Below, piece after piece: positions 18,076 to 24,931 of a stretch of DNA of 64,000 bases; the stretch's first letter is position 1; the number at the start of each line of letters is the position of its first letter. The notes under the pieces are model-generated. The model saw only the letters and a program-made list of their open reading frames with translations. It was not told where the DNA came from and made no database searches. The position numbers and the translations under genes are program-made. The stretch is from positions 5,265-69,264 of the forward strand of contig CAWFIT010000013.1 of the NCBI GenBank assembly GCA_963815965.1. The letters are read 5' to 3'. The DNA is from DASVFB01 sp963815965 (GTDB taxonomy: Bacteria > Actinomycetota > Thermoleophilia > Gaiellales > Gaiellaceae).

Positions 18076-18453
18076 TCAACCTCCGCCGTCCGCGCAGTAA
18101 CGGCGCACCTGTTCCGGGAACTCGCGAACGCTGATCGGCTTCTCGAGATAACCAGCGAATCCGGCGGCGAGGAGCCACTCGCCGTCGCCTTCGAATGGCA
18201 CCGCGCTCAGCGCGACGATCGGGATTCGTGCCGTCTGCGTCCCGTCCGCGAGCGTTCGCGCGGCATCGGTGCCATGCATGTCGGGCAGGCGCAGGTCCAT
18301 CAGAATCACGTCCGGTTGATGCTCGGTCGCGAGCACGATCCCCCGGGCGCCGCTCTCCGCCTCGAGCGTCCGGAAGCCGGACGCTCGCAGCAGGTCCCGG
18401 GCGAGCTTCAGGTTCATCCGGTTGTCGTCGACGATCAAGACGAGCGGGGTCAC
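18076..18453 (-). CDS. Single-domain response regulator
   Basis: This 125-residue intact receiver begins PLVLIVDDNRMNLKLARDLL. The acidic pair DD, the acceptor Asp in VILMDLRLPDMHG, the Ser/Thr in VALSAVPFEG and the Lys in YLEKPISVREF are all present. It resembles the receiver at 14660-15042. The start is GTG 18453 with GGAGG about 8 nt upstream. It lies 107 nt upstream of the lipoprotein gene on the same strand, so it may lead that signalling operon. It is divergent from the LuxR-type regulator with only 17 bp between start codons. Confidence 0.9.
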   Translation of the reverse strand: MTPLVLIVDDNRMNLKLARDLLRASGFRTLEAESGARGIVLATEHQPDVILMDLRLPDMHGTDAARTLADGTQTARIPIVALSAVPFEGDGEWLLAAGFAGYLEKPISVREFPEQVRRYCADGGG

Positions 18454-18458
18454 CGGCG

Positions 18459-18464
18459 TATCCT
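18459..18464 (+). promoter_or_regulatory. Leaderless -10 box (TATCCT) of the LuxR-type regulator
   Basis: TATCCT stands exactly 6 nt before the ATG at 18471, the spacing expected when transcription starts at the start codon. It lies in the 17-bp gap between divergent genes, so no room remains for a Shine-Dalgarno leader. Confidence 0.55.
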
Positions 18465-18470
18465 CCGTCT

Positions 18471-19139
18471 ATGCCGACGATCCGGCTCGTGCTTGCCGAG
18501 GACCATTACCTCGTCCGTGAGGGCGTCCGGCGCCTCCTCGAGACCCATCCCGACCTTGAGGTTGCGGCCGTCTGCGGCGATCTCGACTCGCTGCTCGCCG
18601 CGGTCGACGTTGAGCGGCCGGATGTCGTCGTCACCGACATTCGCATGCCTCCGGGCGACACTGACGAGGGGATCCAGGCCGCCGAGCGACTGCGTGAGAC
18701 CAATCCCGAGGTCGGCGTCGTCGTGCTCAGCCAGTACGCGAACGCGGGCTATGTGCTCGCGCTCGTGAAAGGCGGCAGCGCACGGCGTGCATACCTCCTG
18801 AAGGAGCGCGTCGAGGATCTCGAGCAGCTCGTCGCCGCGATTCGCACGGTCGCAGCGGGCGGGTCGATGATCGACCCGCAGGTCGTTGACGCGTTGGTGG
18901 CGGAGAACGCCCGCGGCGAGGAGTCGCCGCTCAGCCAATTGACCCCTCGCGAGCGCGACGTGCTGCGCGAGATGGCGGAGGGGAAGAACAACGCGGCTAT
19001 CGCAGGCGCGCTCTTCCTGACCGAGAGGTCGGTCGAGAAGGTGATCCACTCGATCTTCGTCAAGCTCGGGCTCGCATGGGAGGAGGCGGTGCACAAGCGA
19101 GTCAAGGCCGTGATCCTCTACCTGGCGGAGAGCGGCTAG
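18471..19139 (+). CDS. LuxR/NarL-family response regulator
   Basis: This 222-residue DNA-binding response regulator has a receiver domain (residues 3-125: VLAEDHYLVREGVRRLLE, acceptor Asp in VVVTDIRMPPGD, Lys in YLLKERVEDLEQ). A C-terminal LuxR helix-turn-helix follows (about 150-215: LTPRERDVLREMAEGKNNAAI). The ATG at 18471 directly follows a TATCCT box. Its TAG stop shares the palindrome CTAG with the stop of the convergent kinase gene. That small HisKA_3-type kinase is the likely partner. Confidence 0.93.
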   Translation: MPTIRLVLAEDHYLVREGVRRLLETHPDLEVAAVCGDLDSLLAAVDVERPDVVVTDIRMPPGDTDEGIQAAERLRETNPEVGVVVLSQYANAGYVLALVKGGSARRAYLLKERVEDLEQLVAAIRTVAAGGSMIDPQVVDALVAENARGEESPLSQLTPRERDVLREMAEGKNNAAIAGALFLTERSVEKVIHSIFVKLGLAWEEAVHKRVKAVILYLAESG

Positions 19140-19793
19140 GGACATCCCGAGAGCGGAATCACGCCGCAAACGCAATTGCTCCGGCCGGGCCCTGACCGGA
19201 TCGTCAGCCGGCCGCCGAGCGCCTCGACGCGGTCGCGCAGCAGCTCGAGTTCTGCGCTTGAGTAGTCACCTTCTGTGACGAACTCGAAGGCGAGCGCTCC
19301 CTCCTCGTCTCGTACTGCGATCGTCGCGTGTACGCCGGCGCCCGCGTGCTCGAGCGATTCCAGACAGCCAGTAGACAGCCGCCGCGATCTCCTGCGGGTA
19401 GCGGGCGTCTGCTTCGACCTCTACGGAGGCAGTGATGCCGAGGCTCGCAGCCGCCGAGCGCAGCGCGACGGCGAGGCCTCCCGCTTCGAGGAGCGGCGGG
19501 TAGACCCGCTGCGCGAGTTGCGCAGTCTCGTCCAGCGCCTGCTGAACGTGGCGGGCACCATCTCGTCGAGGAGTGTCTGCGCCGCCGCACGCCGCTGTGC
19601 AGGTCGTGCTCGATTCTGCGACGCTCGGCGTCGGCGGCCAATGCGAGCCGCTTCCGGGACGCCTGCAGCTCCGCCACCTCGATATGCAGCCCGTCGAGGG
19701 TTCTTTCAGCGCCTCGATGTGCCCAGCCTCCAGGGCGATCGACCTCTCTTCCTCGTCAAGCGTTTAGCGAAGTTGTCCGTCATCGCACGGGGC
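19136..19793 (-). CDS. Small NarL-type sensor histidine kinase (frameshifted)
   Basis: This reads as a kinase of about 215 residues once frames are joined. The N-terminus is MTDNFAKRL, then DEEERSIALEAGHIEALKE, then DGLHIEVAELQASRKRL, a coiled coil leading into the HisKA_3 box AERRRIEHDLHSGV with its acceptor His. ALDETAQLAQRVYPPLLE and AVALRSAAASLGITASVEV follow, and the HATPase end is FVTEGDYSSAELELL, LGGRLTIRSGPG. There are at least four frame changes in 650 bp. It is convergent with the LuxR-type regulator and shares its CTAG stop, so the two are probable partners. Confidence 0.6.
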
Positions 19794-19932
19794 GGCGTCA
19801 AGGGACCCAGCACCCCGCACGTCGGGCGGGCAGCCCCCGACGCAGTCGCCAGCCCGCACCGTAGTCCCGCGCGCTGCAGCTTCCTAGCCTCGACGGAGTG
19901 ATCCGTAAAGAACACGAGAGCTAGGAGGAGAC

Positions 19933-20454
19933 ATGAGACGGAAATGGATTTGGGCCACTGTCGTCGTTCTCGTCGGCGTTGGCGTGTACGCAGGCAACGT
20001 CCTGGCGACGCAGTCGCAGGCATTCAGTAGCGCGACGCTGGCGAAGGCCACGTTCGGCCAGGTCGACTCGCACGTCGTCGCCGAGCCCGGCTGGCAGGAG
20101 AAGATCAAGACGCACGGGGACTCCGATCTCTACGTCCAGCAGAACACGTGGGATCCGAGCGCCTGCGACAACAAGTGCGTTCCCAGCAGCGGCTGGCACA
20201 CCCACCCAGGGCCGAGCTTCGTGATCGTGACGCAGGGCACGGTGACCGTGTACGACGGCGACGATCCGACCTGCACGCCGCACACGTACTCCGCTAACGG
20301 GACGAACGGGTTCGTCGACATCGGCGGCGGCGCCGTCCACATCATCCGAGACGAAAGCGGCGCCGTGGCGAAGACGACCGTCGTCCAGCTCATCCCGGCA
20401 GGTGCGCAAAGGCGGCTGGACGTCACTCCGGCTCCCGGCAACTGCCCATTCTGA
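19933..20454 (+). CDS. Secreted cupin-domain protein (first of tandem pair)
   Basis: This 173-residue protein has an N-terminal hydrophobic anchor/signal (WIWATVVVLVGVGVYAGNVLA) and a single cupin barrel. The metal-binding-type motif is GWHTHPGPSFVIVTQGTVTVY, and the second half is NGFVDIGGGAVHIIRDESG. A Cys-containing segment DPTCTPHTYS between the motifs is shared with the next gene. An AGGAGG ribosome-binding site lies 7 nt before the ATG. It is about 40% identical by eye to the 20481-20993 product, so the pair is a tandem duplication. Substrate and role are unknown; the fold could be a metal-dependent enzyme or a ligand-binding protein outside the membrane. Confidence 0.85.
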   Translation: MRRKWIWATVVVLVGVGVYAGNVLATQSQAFSSATLAKATFGQVDSHVVAEPGWQEKIKTHGDSDLYVQQNTWDPSACDNKCVPSSGWHTHPGPSFVIVTQGTVTVYDGDDPTCTPHTYSANGTNGFVDIGGGAVHIIRDESGAVAKTTVVQLIPAGAQRRLDVTPAPGNCPF

Positions 20455-20480
20455 ACCCTCAACGATCCGACGGAGGAGAT

Positions 20481-20993
20481 ATGAAGAGACGCCTATCCTT
20501 GCTGACGGCAACGGCTGCGGTACTGGCACTCGTCGCGCTAGCTGCGTTTGTCGCCGTCACGAAGGCTGAGGGTCCGAGCGGGGTGGCACCACTGATCCTC
20601 GCGCGTGGACACTACGACGGCTTCAACATTCGATCGAATCCACACGGGCCTATCGCTGATTTCCGAGCGCATTCCACAGCGCCGATCGACATCATCGTGC
20701 GACAGCACGACTATGCGTTGGGATCGACCACCGGCTGGCACAGCCACCCCGGGCCGATCTTCATCACGGTGACGAAAGGAACGCTCACGTATTACGAGTA
20801 CGACGATCCGACGTGCACGCCACACGTCGTATCGGCGGATTCGCCGAACAATGCGTTCGTCGACACCGGGAGTGGACACGTCGTGCGGAACCTGAGCGGC
20901 CAGCCCGCTCAGGACATCAGCGTGATCACTGCGCCGGTGGGAGGAGCCTTCCGCACGAATCTCGACGCGCCGAATCGTTACTGCGGCTTCTGA
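20481..20993 (+). CDS. Secreted cupin-domain protein (second of tandem pair)
   Basis: This 170-residue paralogue of the upstream cupin has a cleavable signal peptide (LSLLTATAAVLALVALAAFVAV). The cupin motif is GWHSHPGPIFITVTKGTLTYY, followed by DPTCTPHVVSA and NNAFVDTGSGHVVRNLSG. GGAGG precedes the ATG by 6 nt. It begins 26 nt after the first cupin, so the two are one transcript, closed by a hairpin at 21022-21049. Conservation of two His in GWHxHPGP and one late His suggests metal binding. Function is unknown. Confidence 0.85.
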   Translation: MKRRLSLLTATAAVLALVALAAFVAVTKAEGPSGVAPLILARGHYDGFNIRSNPHGPIADFRAHSTAPIDIIVRQHDYALGSTTGWHSHPGPIFITVTKGTLTYYEYDDPTCTPHVVSADSPNNAFVDTGSGHVVRNLSGQPAQDISVITAPVGGAFRTNLDAPNRYCGF

Positions 20994-21021
20994 CCAGCCT
21001 GCAGAAGGGTTCTCGTCGGGG

Positions 21022-21049
21022 GAGCGGCCCGCGTTTGCGCGGGTCGCTC
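21022..21049 (+). terminator. Hairpin terminator after the cupin pair
   Basis: Arms 21022-21033 and 21038-21049 form a 12-bp stem (one G-U pair) with loop TTTG, 29 nt after the second cupin stop, followed by ATCTT. Confidence 0.6.
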
Positions 21050-21201
21050 ATCTTGCGCGGCTGGCGCATCTAGAAATGCGCGCGCAGACGGTGTAGGTTC
21101 GAACCACCACATTCATGGTCCTCCGCTGGACCCGGGCTCGGGGAAGGGGATCCGGGAGAAGGATTGTGGTGGTGATGCCGTCGACAACTGAAGGGGAGAG
21201 G

Positions 21202-21939
21202 ATGACCGCAGCGCGCGCGAGCGAGCCGGCAGCCGTTGAACCTGCGCAGCTTGTCCTTATGGACGGGTTCACGCTGCGCAGCGACGGGGCCGTGCGGCAT
21301 TTGTCCGCTTCGGCGCAGCGGCTTGTTGCCTTCGTGGCGTTGCAGGGGCGGTCCGTTCCGCGGCAGAGGGCGGCGTTCACGCTGTGGCCCGACGCGAGCG
21401 AGGCGCATGCCTACGGGAGCTTGCGCACAGCGCTGTTCCGGCTGCGCGCCGTCTGCCCCGGCGAGTCGGTGTTCGAGTGCGGGAGCGAGTTCGAGTTGAG
21501 CGCGAGCGTCGGGGTGGACGTCCAGAGGGCTTTCGAGCTGGCCGGCCGCCTGGAGAGCTCCGCCACCCAGAACGGCGACACGAAGGAGCTCGAGCTCCTG
21601 CTCGACGGTGGCGAGCTGCTCCCGGACTGGTACGACGACTGGGTGCTGATCGAGCGCGAGCGCTTCCACGAGCTGCGCGTGCGCGCGCTCGAAGCTCTCA
21701 GTGAGCTGCACCTGGCTTGCCGCGAAGTGGCGTCGGCGATCCGTTGTTCGTCGGAGGCCGTGCGCGCAGACCCCTTGCGCGAGAGCAGCCGGCGCATGCT
21801 CATAAGCGCGCTCCTCGTGGAGGGTAATCGCGCCGAAGCGCTCGCTCACCACAGGCAATTCTGCCAGCTCCTTCAGCCGTTGGGGCTTGTGCCGTCACCT
21901 CGCTTCGACGAGATCGCGCACGATCTCGTCGCCCGCTGA
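21202..21939 (+). CDS. BTAD/SARP-type transcriptional regulator
   Basis: This 245-residue protein has an N-terminal winged-helix DNA-binding half (about residues 18-100: LVLMDGFTLRSDGAVRHL, SAQRLVAFVALQG, AAFTLWPDASEAHAYGSLR) and a C-terminal BTAD tetratricopeptide-like half (about 110-245: ELLPDWYDDWVLIERERF, ALEALSELHL, ESSRRMLISALLVEGNRAEAL). This is the arrangement of SARP-family activators without an ATPase extension. The ATG at 21202 is preceded by AAGGGGAGAGG and is preferred to the upstream in-frame ATGs. It sits just before the secreted-protein operon and after the cupins, so control of this island is plausible. Confidence 0.85.
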   Translation: MTAARASEPAAVEPAQLVLMDGFTLRSDGAVRHLSASAQRLVAFVALQGRSVPRQRAAFTLWPDASEAHAYGSLRTALFRLRAVCPGESVFECGSEFELSASVGVDVQRAFELAGRLESSATQNGDTKELELLLDGGELLPDWYDDWVLIERERFHELRVRALEALSELHLACREVASAIRCSSEAVRADPLRESSRRMLISALLVEGNRAEALAHHRQFCQLLQPLGLVPSPRFDEIAHDLVAR

Positions 21940-21962
21940 CGGTTCAGTAACGCCGTACGTCA

Positions 21963-21968
21963 TAGCCT
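21963..21968 (+). promoter_or_regulatory. Leaderless -10 box (TAGCCT) before the 70-residue gene
   Basis: TAGCCT is followed by exactly 6 nt and then the ATG at 21975, with no Shine-Dalgarno between. This matches the spacing at 18471 and 28883. Confidence 0.5.
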
Positions 21969-21974
21969 GTACAC

Positions 21975-22187
21975 ATGCCTGCGGCGCCGAAGACGATCTC
22001 GGCCGTCTTGCTCCTACGCATCTGGCTGGAGGACGGCGAGTTGGTACGCGCCCGGATCACGGAGAGCCTCGATCTCTCCGCCGGCCGCGACGAGGTCGTC
22101 CACGTTGTCGGGACCGCGGCGGACATCGAGAATCGCGTGCACAGCTGGCTCGAGCGGGTGAGCACGCCTGCGGTAACGACTCGGTAA
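21975..22187 (+). CDS. Small hypothetical protein
   Basis: This 70-residue protein contains VLLLRIWLEDGELVRARITES and DEVVHVVGTAADIENRVHSWLERV. It looks like a compact alpha/beta protein with a C-terminal amphipathic helix, with no signal peptide. A TAGCCT box 6 nt before the ATG supports transcription from its own promoter. It sits between the SARP-type regulator and the secreted coiled-coil genes and could be regulatory. I do not recognise a family with certainty. Confidence 0.55.
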   Translation: MPAAPKTISAVLLLRIWLEDGELVRARITESLDLSAGRDEVVHVVGTAADIENRVHSWLERVSTPAVTTR

Positions 22188-22225
22188 CGAACCGTTGACG
22201 CCGCTCGCGAAATAGTCGCGAGCGG

Positions 22226-23596
22226 ATGGGTCGTGCTTCGCAGACGCTTGGAGCGCTCGCAGCCGTTGCAATGGTTCTTGCAGCCGCGGGAGCGACGCTC
22301 ACGTTCACGGCTTCCGGAGCGTCGGCGGCGCGAGTTCACAAGCCGTCGCCCCAGGTTCAGGCCCGCGCGGCGACGCTGGCCGGGGAGCAGTTCCGAGGAA
22401 ACGTCCAGACGATGCTGAACGGGCTCCGCGGTGTCGTCGTTCAGATGCGCGCAAACCCGGCGATCGCCAAAAGCCTCTCGTCGACGGGAACGAACCTGCT
22501 GCCGATGGTCGCGGCAGCCAAACAGCAGGTCGCCGGCTACGACTGGGCCGAGCTCGGTCAACTCCAGGCGAGCCTCAACCACGACCCGAACTGGCAGCAG
22601 GCTCCGAAGGTACTGGCGGCCGCCGTTGCGGCGTTCGACGCGTCGGGGGCGAGCCGGCCCGGGGGCGCCGCGAAGGGCGCGCCTGTGCCGCCGGGCGGCC
22701 CGTTGGCCGCGATCCACGGCGAAGGAACGTTCACCGACGACTGCTTCAGCGCCGGAGACCCTTACGCCGAGGTCATCGCCGTCCTCGCCGCGAACGAGGT
22801 GCAGAGCGCCTTGAACGCAGCGGCCCTTGCGGCGCCCGGCGTCATCGCCTTGGTCCCGGGCATCGACGCGCCCACGGGTATCAGGCTCGGCATCATGGTG
22901 GCCTGGGGCATCGCGAACGGCATCTATCTCGCACTCGCTCAGACGCTCGCCGTGGCCGTCGACTGTGCGGAGACAGCCTTCAGCAACACCCAGGAGACGA
23001 CCTGGCCTCACGACCCCGCGAACTCCGACACGATCGTCCCGGGGTCGACGCAGTTCAGCATCGACAGGCTGATCGCCAAAGCGGGCAACTCGCAGGCGAA
23101 GATCAACGCCGTCCTGACCACGGTCAATACCGTCGCCACGCAAACGGACACAGTTGACACGGCCGTAACGGCCCTGAACAACATCCTGAACGACATCACC
23201 ATCCGGGTCGACCACGTTCAAATCGATCTTCAGACGCTGCAGACGAATGTCGCCGTTCTCCAGAACACCGAGGTGACGATCCTCAAGAAGGCCGACAGCC
23301 TGATCGCCAACCTTGGCACGCTCGAGACGCTCCAGTTGCGCATGGAGATCGAGCAGAATCTCGACAAGAACCAGGGCGAGTCGCCGATCGGCCTCTTCCA
23401 GCTCCCCGCCGCGTTCGGCGGCTACCTGGAGGTCGTGAAGTCGATCGTGACCGAGACGCTCGCCAAAGAGGCTGCCGTCGGAAATCCGAGCCCGAACGCG
23501 ATGTCCGACCTGACTCAGGCAAACGCCGCCTTCACGGCCGGAACGTACAAGACGGCGTACGGGCTCTACAGGAAGGCATACACCGATGGGCGGTAG
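22226..23596 (+). CDS. Secreted coiled-coil protein with Cys-bracketed hydrophobic region (paralogue 1)
   Basis: This 456-residue unknown has a signal peptide (residues 1-35, ending SGASA). An N-terminal helical region (45-140) leads to a Gly/Pro linker. Cys173 (DDCFSAGDP) and Cys247 (VDCAETAF) then bracket two hydrophobic stretches (about 194-212 and 220-245, GIMVAWGIANGIYLALAQTLAV). A long heptad-like coiled coil follows (275-380: VNTVATQTDTVDTAVTAL), and a conserved C-terminus with FGGYLEVVKSIVTETL and FTAGTYKTAYGLYRKAY. The downstream gene encodes a paralogue with the same order and Cys pair, and the genes overlap by 11 nt. The layout recalls alpha-helical pore-forming proteins, but that is a structural guess only. 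Confidence 0.85.
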   Translation: MGRASQTLGALAAVAMVLAAAGATLTFTASGASAARVHKPSPQVQARAATLAGEQFRGNVQTMLNGLRGVVVQMRANPAIAKSLSSTGTNLLPMVAAAKQQVAGYDWAELGQLQASLNHDPNWQQAPKVLAAAVAAFDASGASRPGGAAKGAPVPPGGPLAAIHGEGTFTDDCFSAGDPYAEVIAVLAANEVQSALNAAALAAPGVIALVPGIDAPTGIRLGIMVAWGIANGIYLALAQTLAVAVDCAETAFSNTQETTWPHDPANSDTIVPGSTQFSIDRLIAKAGNSQAKINAVLTTVNTVATQTDTVDTAVTALNNILNDITIRVDHVQIDLQTLQTNVAVLQNTEVTILKKADSLIANLGTLETLQLRMEIEQNLDKNQGESPIGLFQLPAAFGGYLEVVKSIVTETLAKEAAVGNPSPNAMSDLTQANAAFTAGTYKTAYGLYRKAYTDGR

Positions 23597-24914
23597 TCGC
23601 TCGACGAAGTCGCGCCGGTCCGCCGCCATGTGCGCCGTGGCCGCGTGCATCGTCGCGTGCCTGGTCGCGTTGCCGCTCGCGTCATCGGCGTTCGCCGGCA
23701 CGCCCAGCCCCTCCCAGGAGGAGTTCCGCGCAAGCTTGGGCACTTACCTGCAGAACCTTCAGGGCGCTCTCACGGCAGCCTCGCGGAACCCGCAGACGAA
23801 GGCAGTCGTCGCACCGCATCTCAAGGCCAACGTCAAGAGCATCGCCTTCGCCAAGAGCCATCTCTCCAATCTCAACAGCGTCCAACTGGACGCCATGCAG
23901 TCGATCCTCGGACTGAGTCCGGGGTGGGAGGAACAGCCGAACGTCCTCCGAGACAACCTCTCGCAGACCGGGCCGACGGCTCCGACCTCCACACCCGCGG
24001 GCTTCCTGTCGGACTGCTCGGACAGCGCCAGCCTCGGGGATCCGCGCGGCCTCTTCTATAGCACTTGGGCCGCGGCGCAGGCGGCCAGCGTGGCCAACGC
24101 GGTCGCGTCGAGCCTTCCCGACGGCGTCAACTTCGCTCCCGGCCTCATCGTCGCTGGGGTCGCCTTCGGAGTCGCGAACGGGCTTGCCATCGGGTTGCAG
24201 GACCGCTTGGACCGGAAGCTCGACTGCGAGACCGCCCTGTTCAACGCGGACCTGGTATCCACCTATCCCGTTCAGAGCTCGCTCGACCCGAACCCGGGTC
24301 AGTACGCACGCGCGTCGTCGCAGGCCAGCGTCGACCGGCTCACGACCGCCGCCGCGGGCATCGACACGACGCTGAACATCATCGCGACGGTCATCAACAC
24401 CACTACCGCGAAGCTCACCGTCGTGATCAACAACCTCGGTCTGGCCCAGGGGAACACCAACCACATCCAGCTGACAAGCATGGACCTCCAGATTCGGGCC
24501 GCTGACCTCTTGAGCTCGATCGGAACACCGACCGACCACGCGACCTATACCGGCAGTAATCCGAGCGGTACCGCGAACGGCCTCGCGAACACGATCGACG
24601 AGCGCCAGGACACGGCGCTCGCGAACACCGCCCACTTGCAGACATTGAGCGTGCGGCTCCAAATCGAGGAGTCGCTCACCGAGCCGCCGAGCCCGTCGAT
24701 CGCGCTCTTCGCCCTCCCGGCCTCTCAGGGCGGCTACCTCGAGACGGTGCGCGACATCGTGACCAGCACCGTCGTCAACGAGCTCGCCGCCGGACAGACG
24801 GTCAACGGCGACGCACAAGGTAAGCTCGCCGACGGTAACGACGCGCTGGCCGCCGGGAACTACGAGCTCGCCTTCAAGCTCTATGCCGAAGCCTACCGCC
24901 ACGCGGTGGGTTAG
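23586..24914 (+). CDS. Secreted coiled-coil protein with Cys-bracketed hydrophobic region (paralogue 2)
   Basis: This 442-residue paralogue of the previous protein has a signal peptide (CIVACLVALPLASSAFAG, cleavage near residue 38) and an N-terminal helical region. Cys144 (LSDCSDSASLGDP) and Cys214 (KLDCETALF) flank a hydrophobic span (about 163-203, FAPGLIVAGVAFGVANGLAIGL). A coiled coil (245-310) follows, and the shared C-terminus ALPASQGGYLETVRDIVTSTV and ALAAGNYELAFKLYAEAYRHA, which looks like one TPR-like helix pair. Identity between paralogues is modest overall and highest at the Cys segments and the C-terminus. The overlap with the upstream gene and the 17-nt gap to the giant repeat gene make a three-gene transcript likely. 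Confidence 0.85.
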   Translation: MGGSRSTKSRRSAAMCAVAACIVACLVALPLASSAFAGTPSPSQEEFRASLGTYLQNLQGALTAASRNPQTKAVVAPHLKANVKSIAFAKSHLSNLNSVQLDAMQSILGLSPGWEEQPNVLRDNLSQTGPTAPTSTPAGFLSDCSDSASLGDPRGLFYSTWAAAQAASVANAVASSLPDGVNFAPGLIVAGVAFGVANGLAIGLQDRLDRKLDCETALFNADLVSTYPVQSSLDPNPGQYARASSQASVDRLTTAAAGIDTTLNIIATVINTTTAKLTVVINNLGLAQGNTNHIQLTSMDLQIRAADLLSSIGTPTDHATYTGSNPSGTANGLANTIDERQDTALANTAHLQTLSVRLQIEESLTEPPSPSIALFALPASQGGYLETVRDIVTSTVVNELAAGQTVNGDAQGKLADGNDALAAGNYELAFKLYAEAYRHAVG

Positions 24915-24931
24915 AGCGCGGGCGCCAGCCG

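Noticed and set aside
21944..23743. 599-residue open frame on the minus strand opposite the coiled-coil genes
   Set aside because: Arg-rich shadow frame of high-GC coding DNA; the plus-strand frame has a signal peptide, Cys pair and a paralogue next door.
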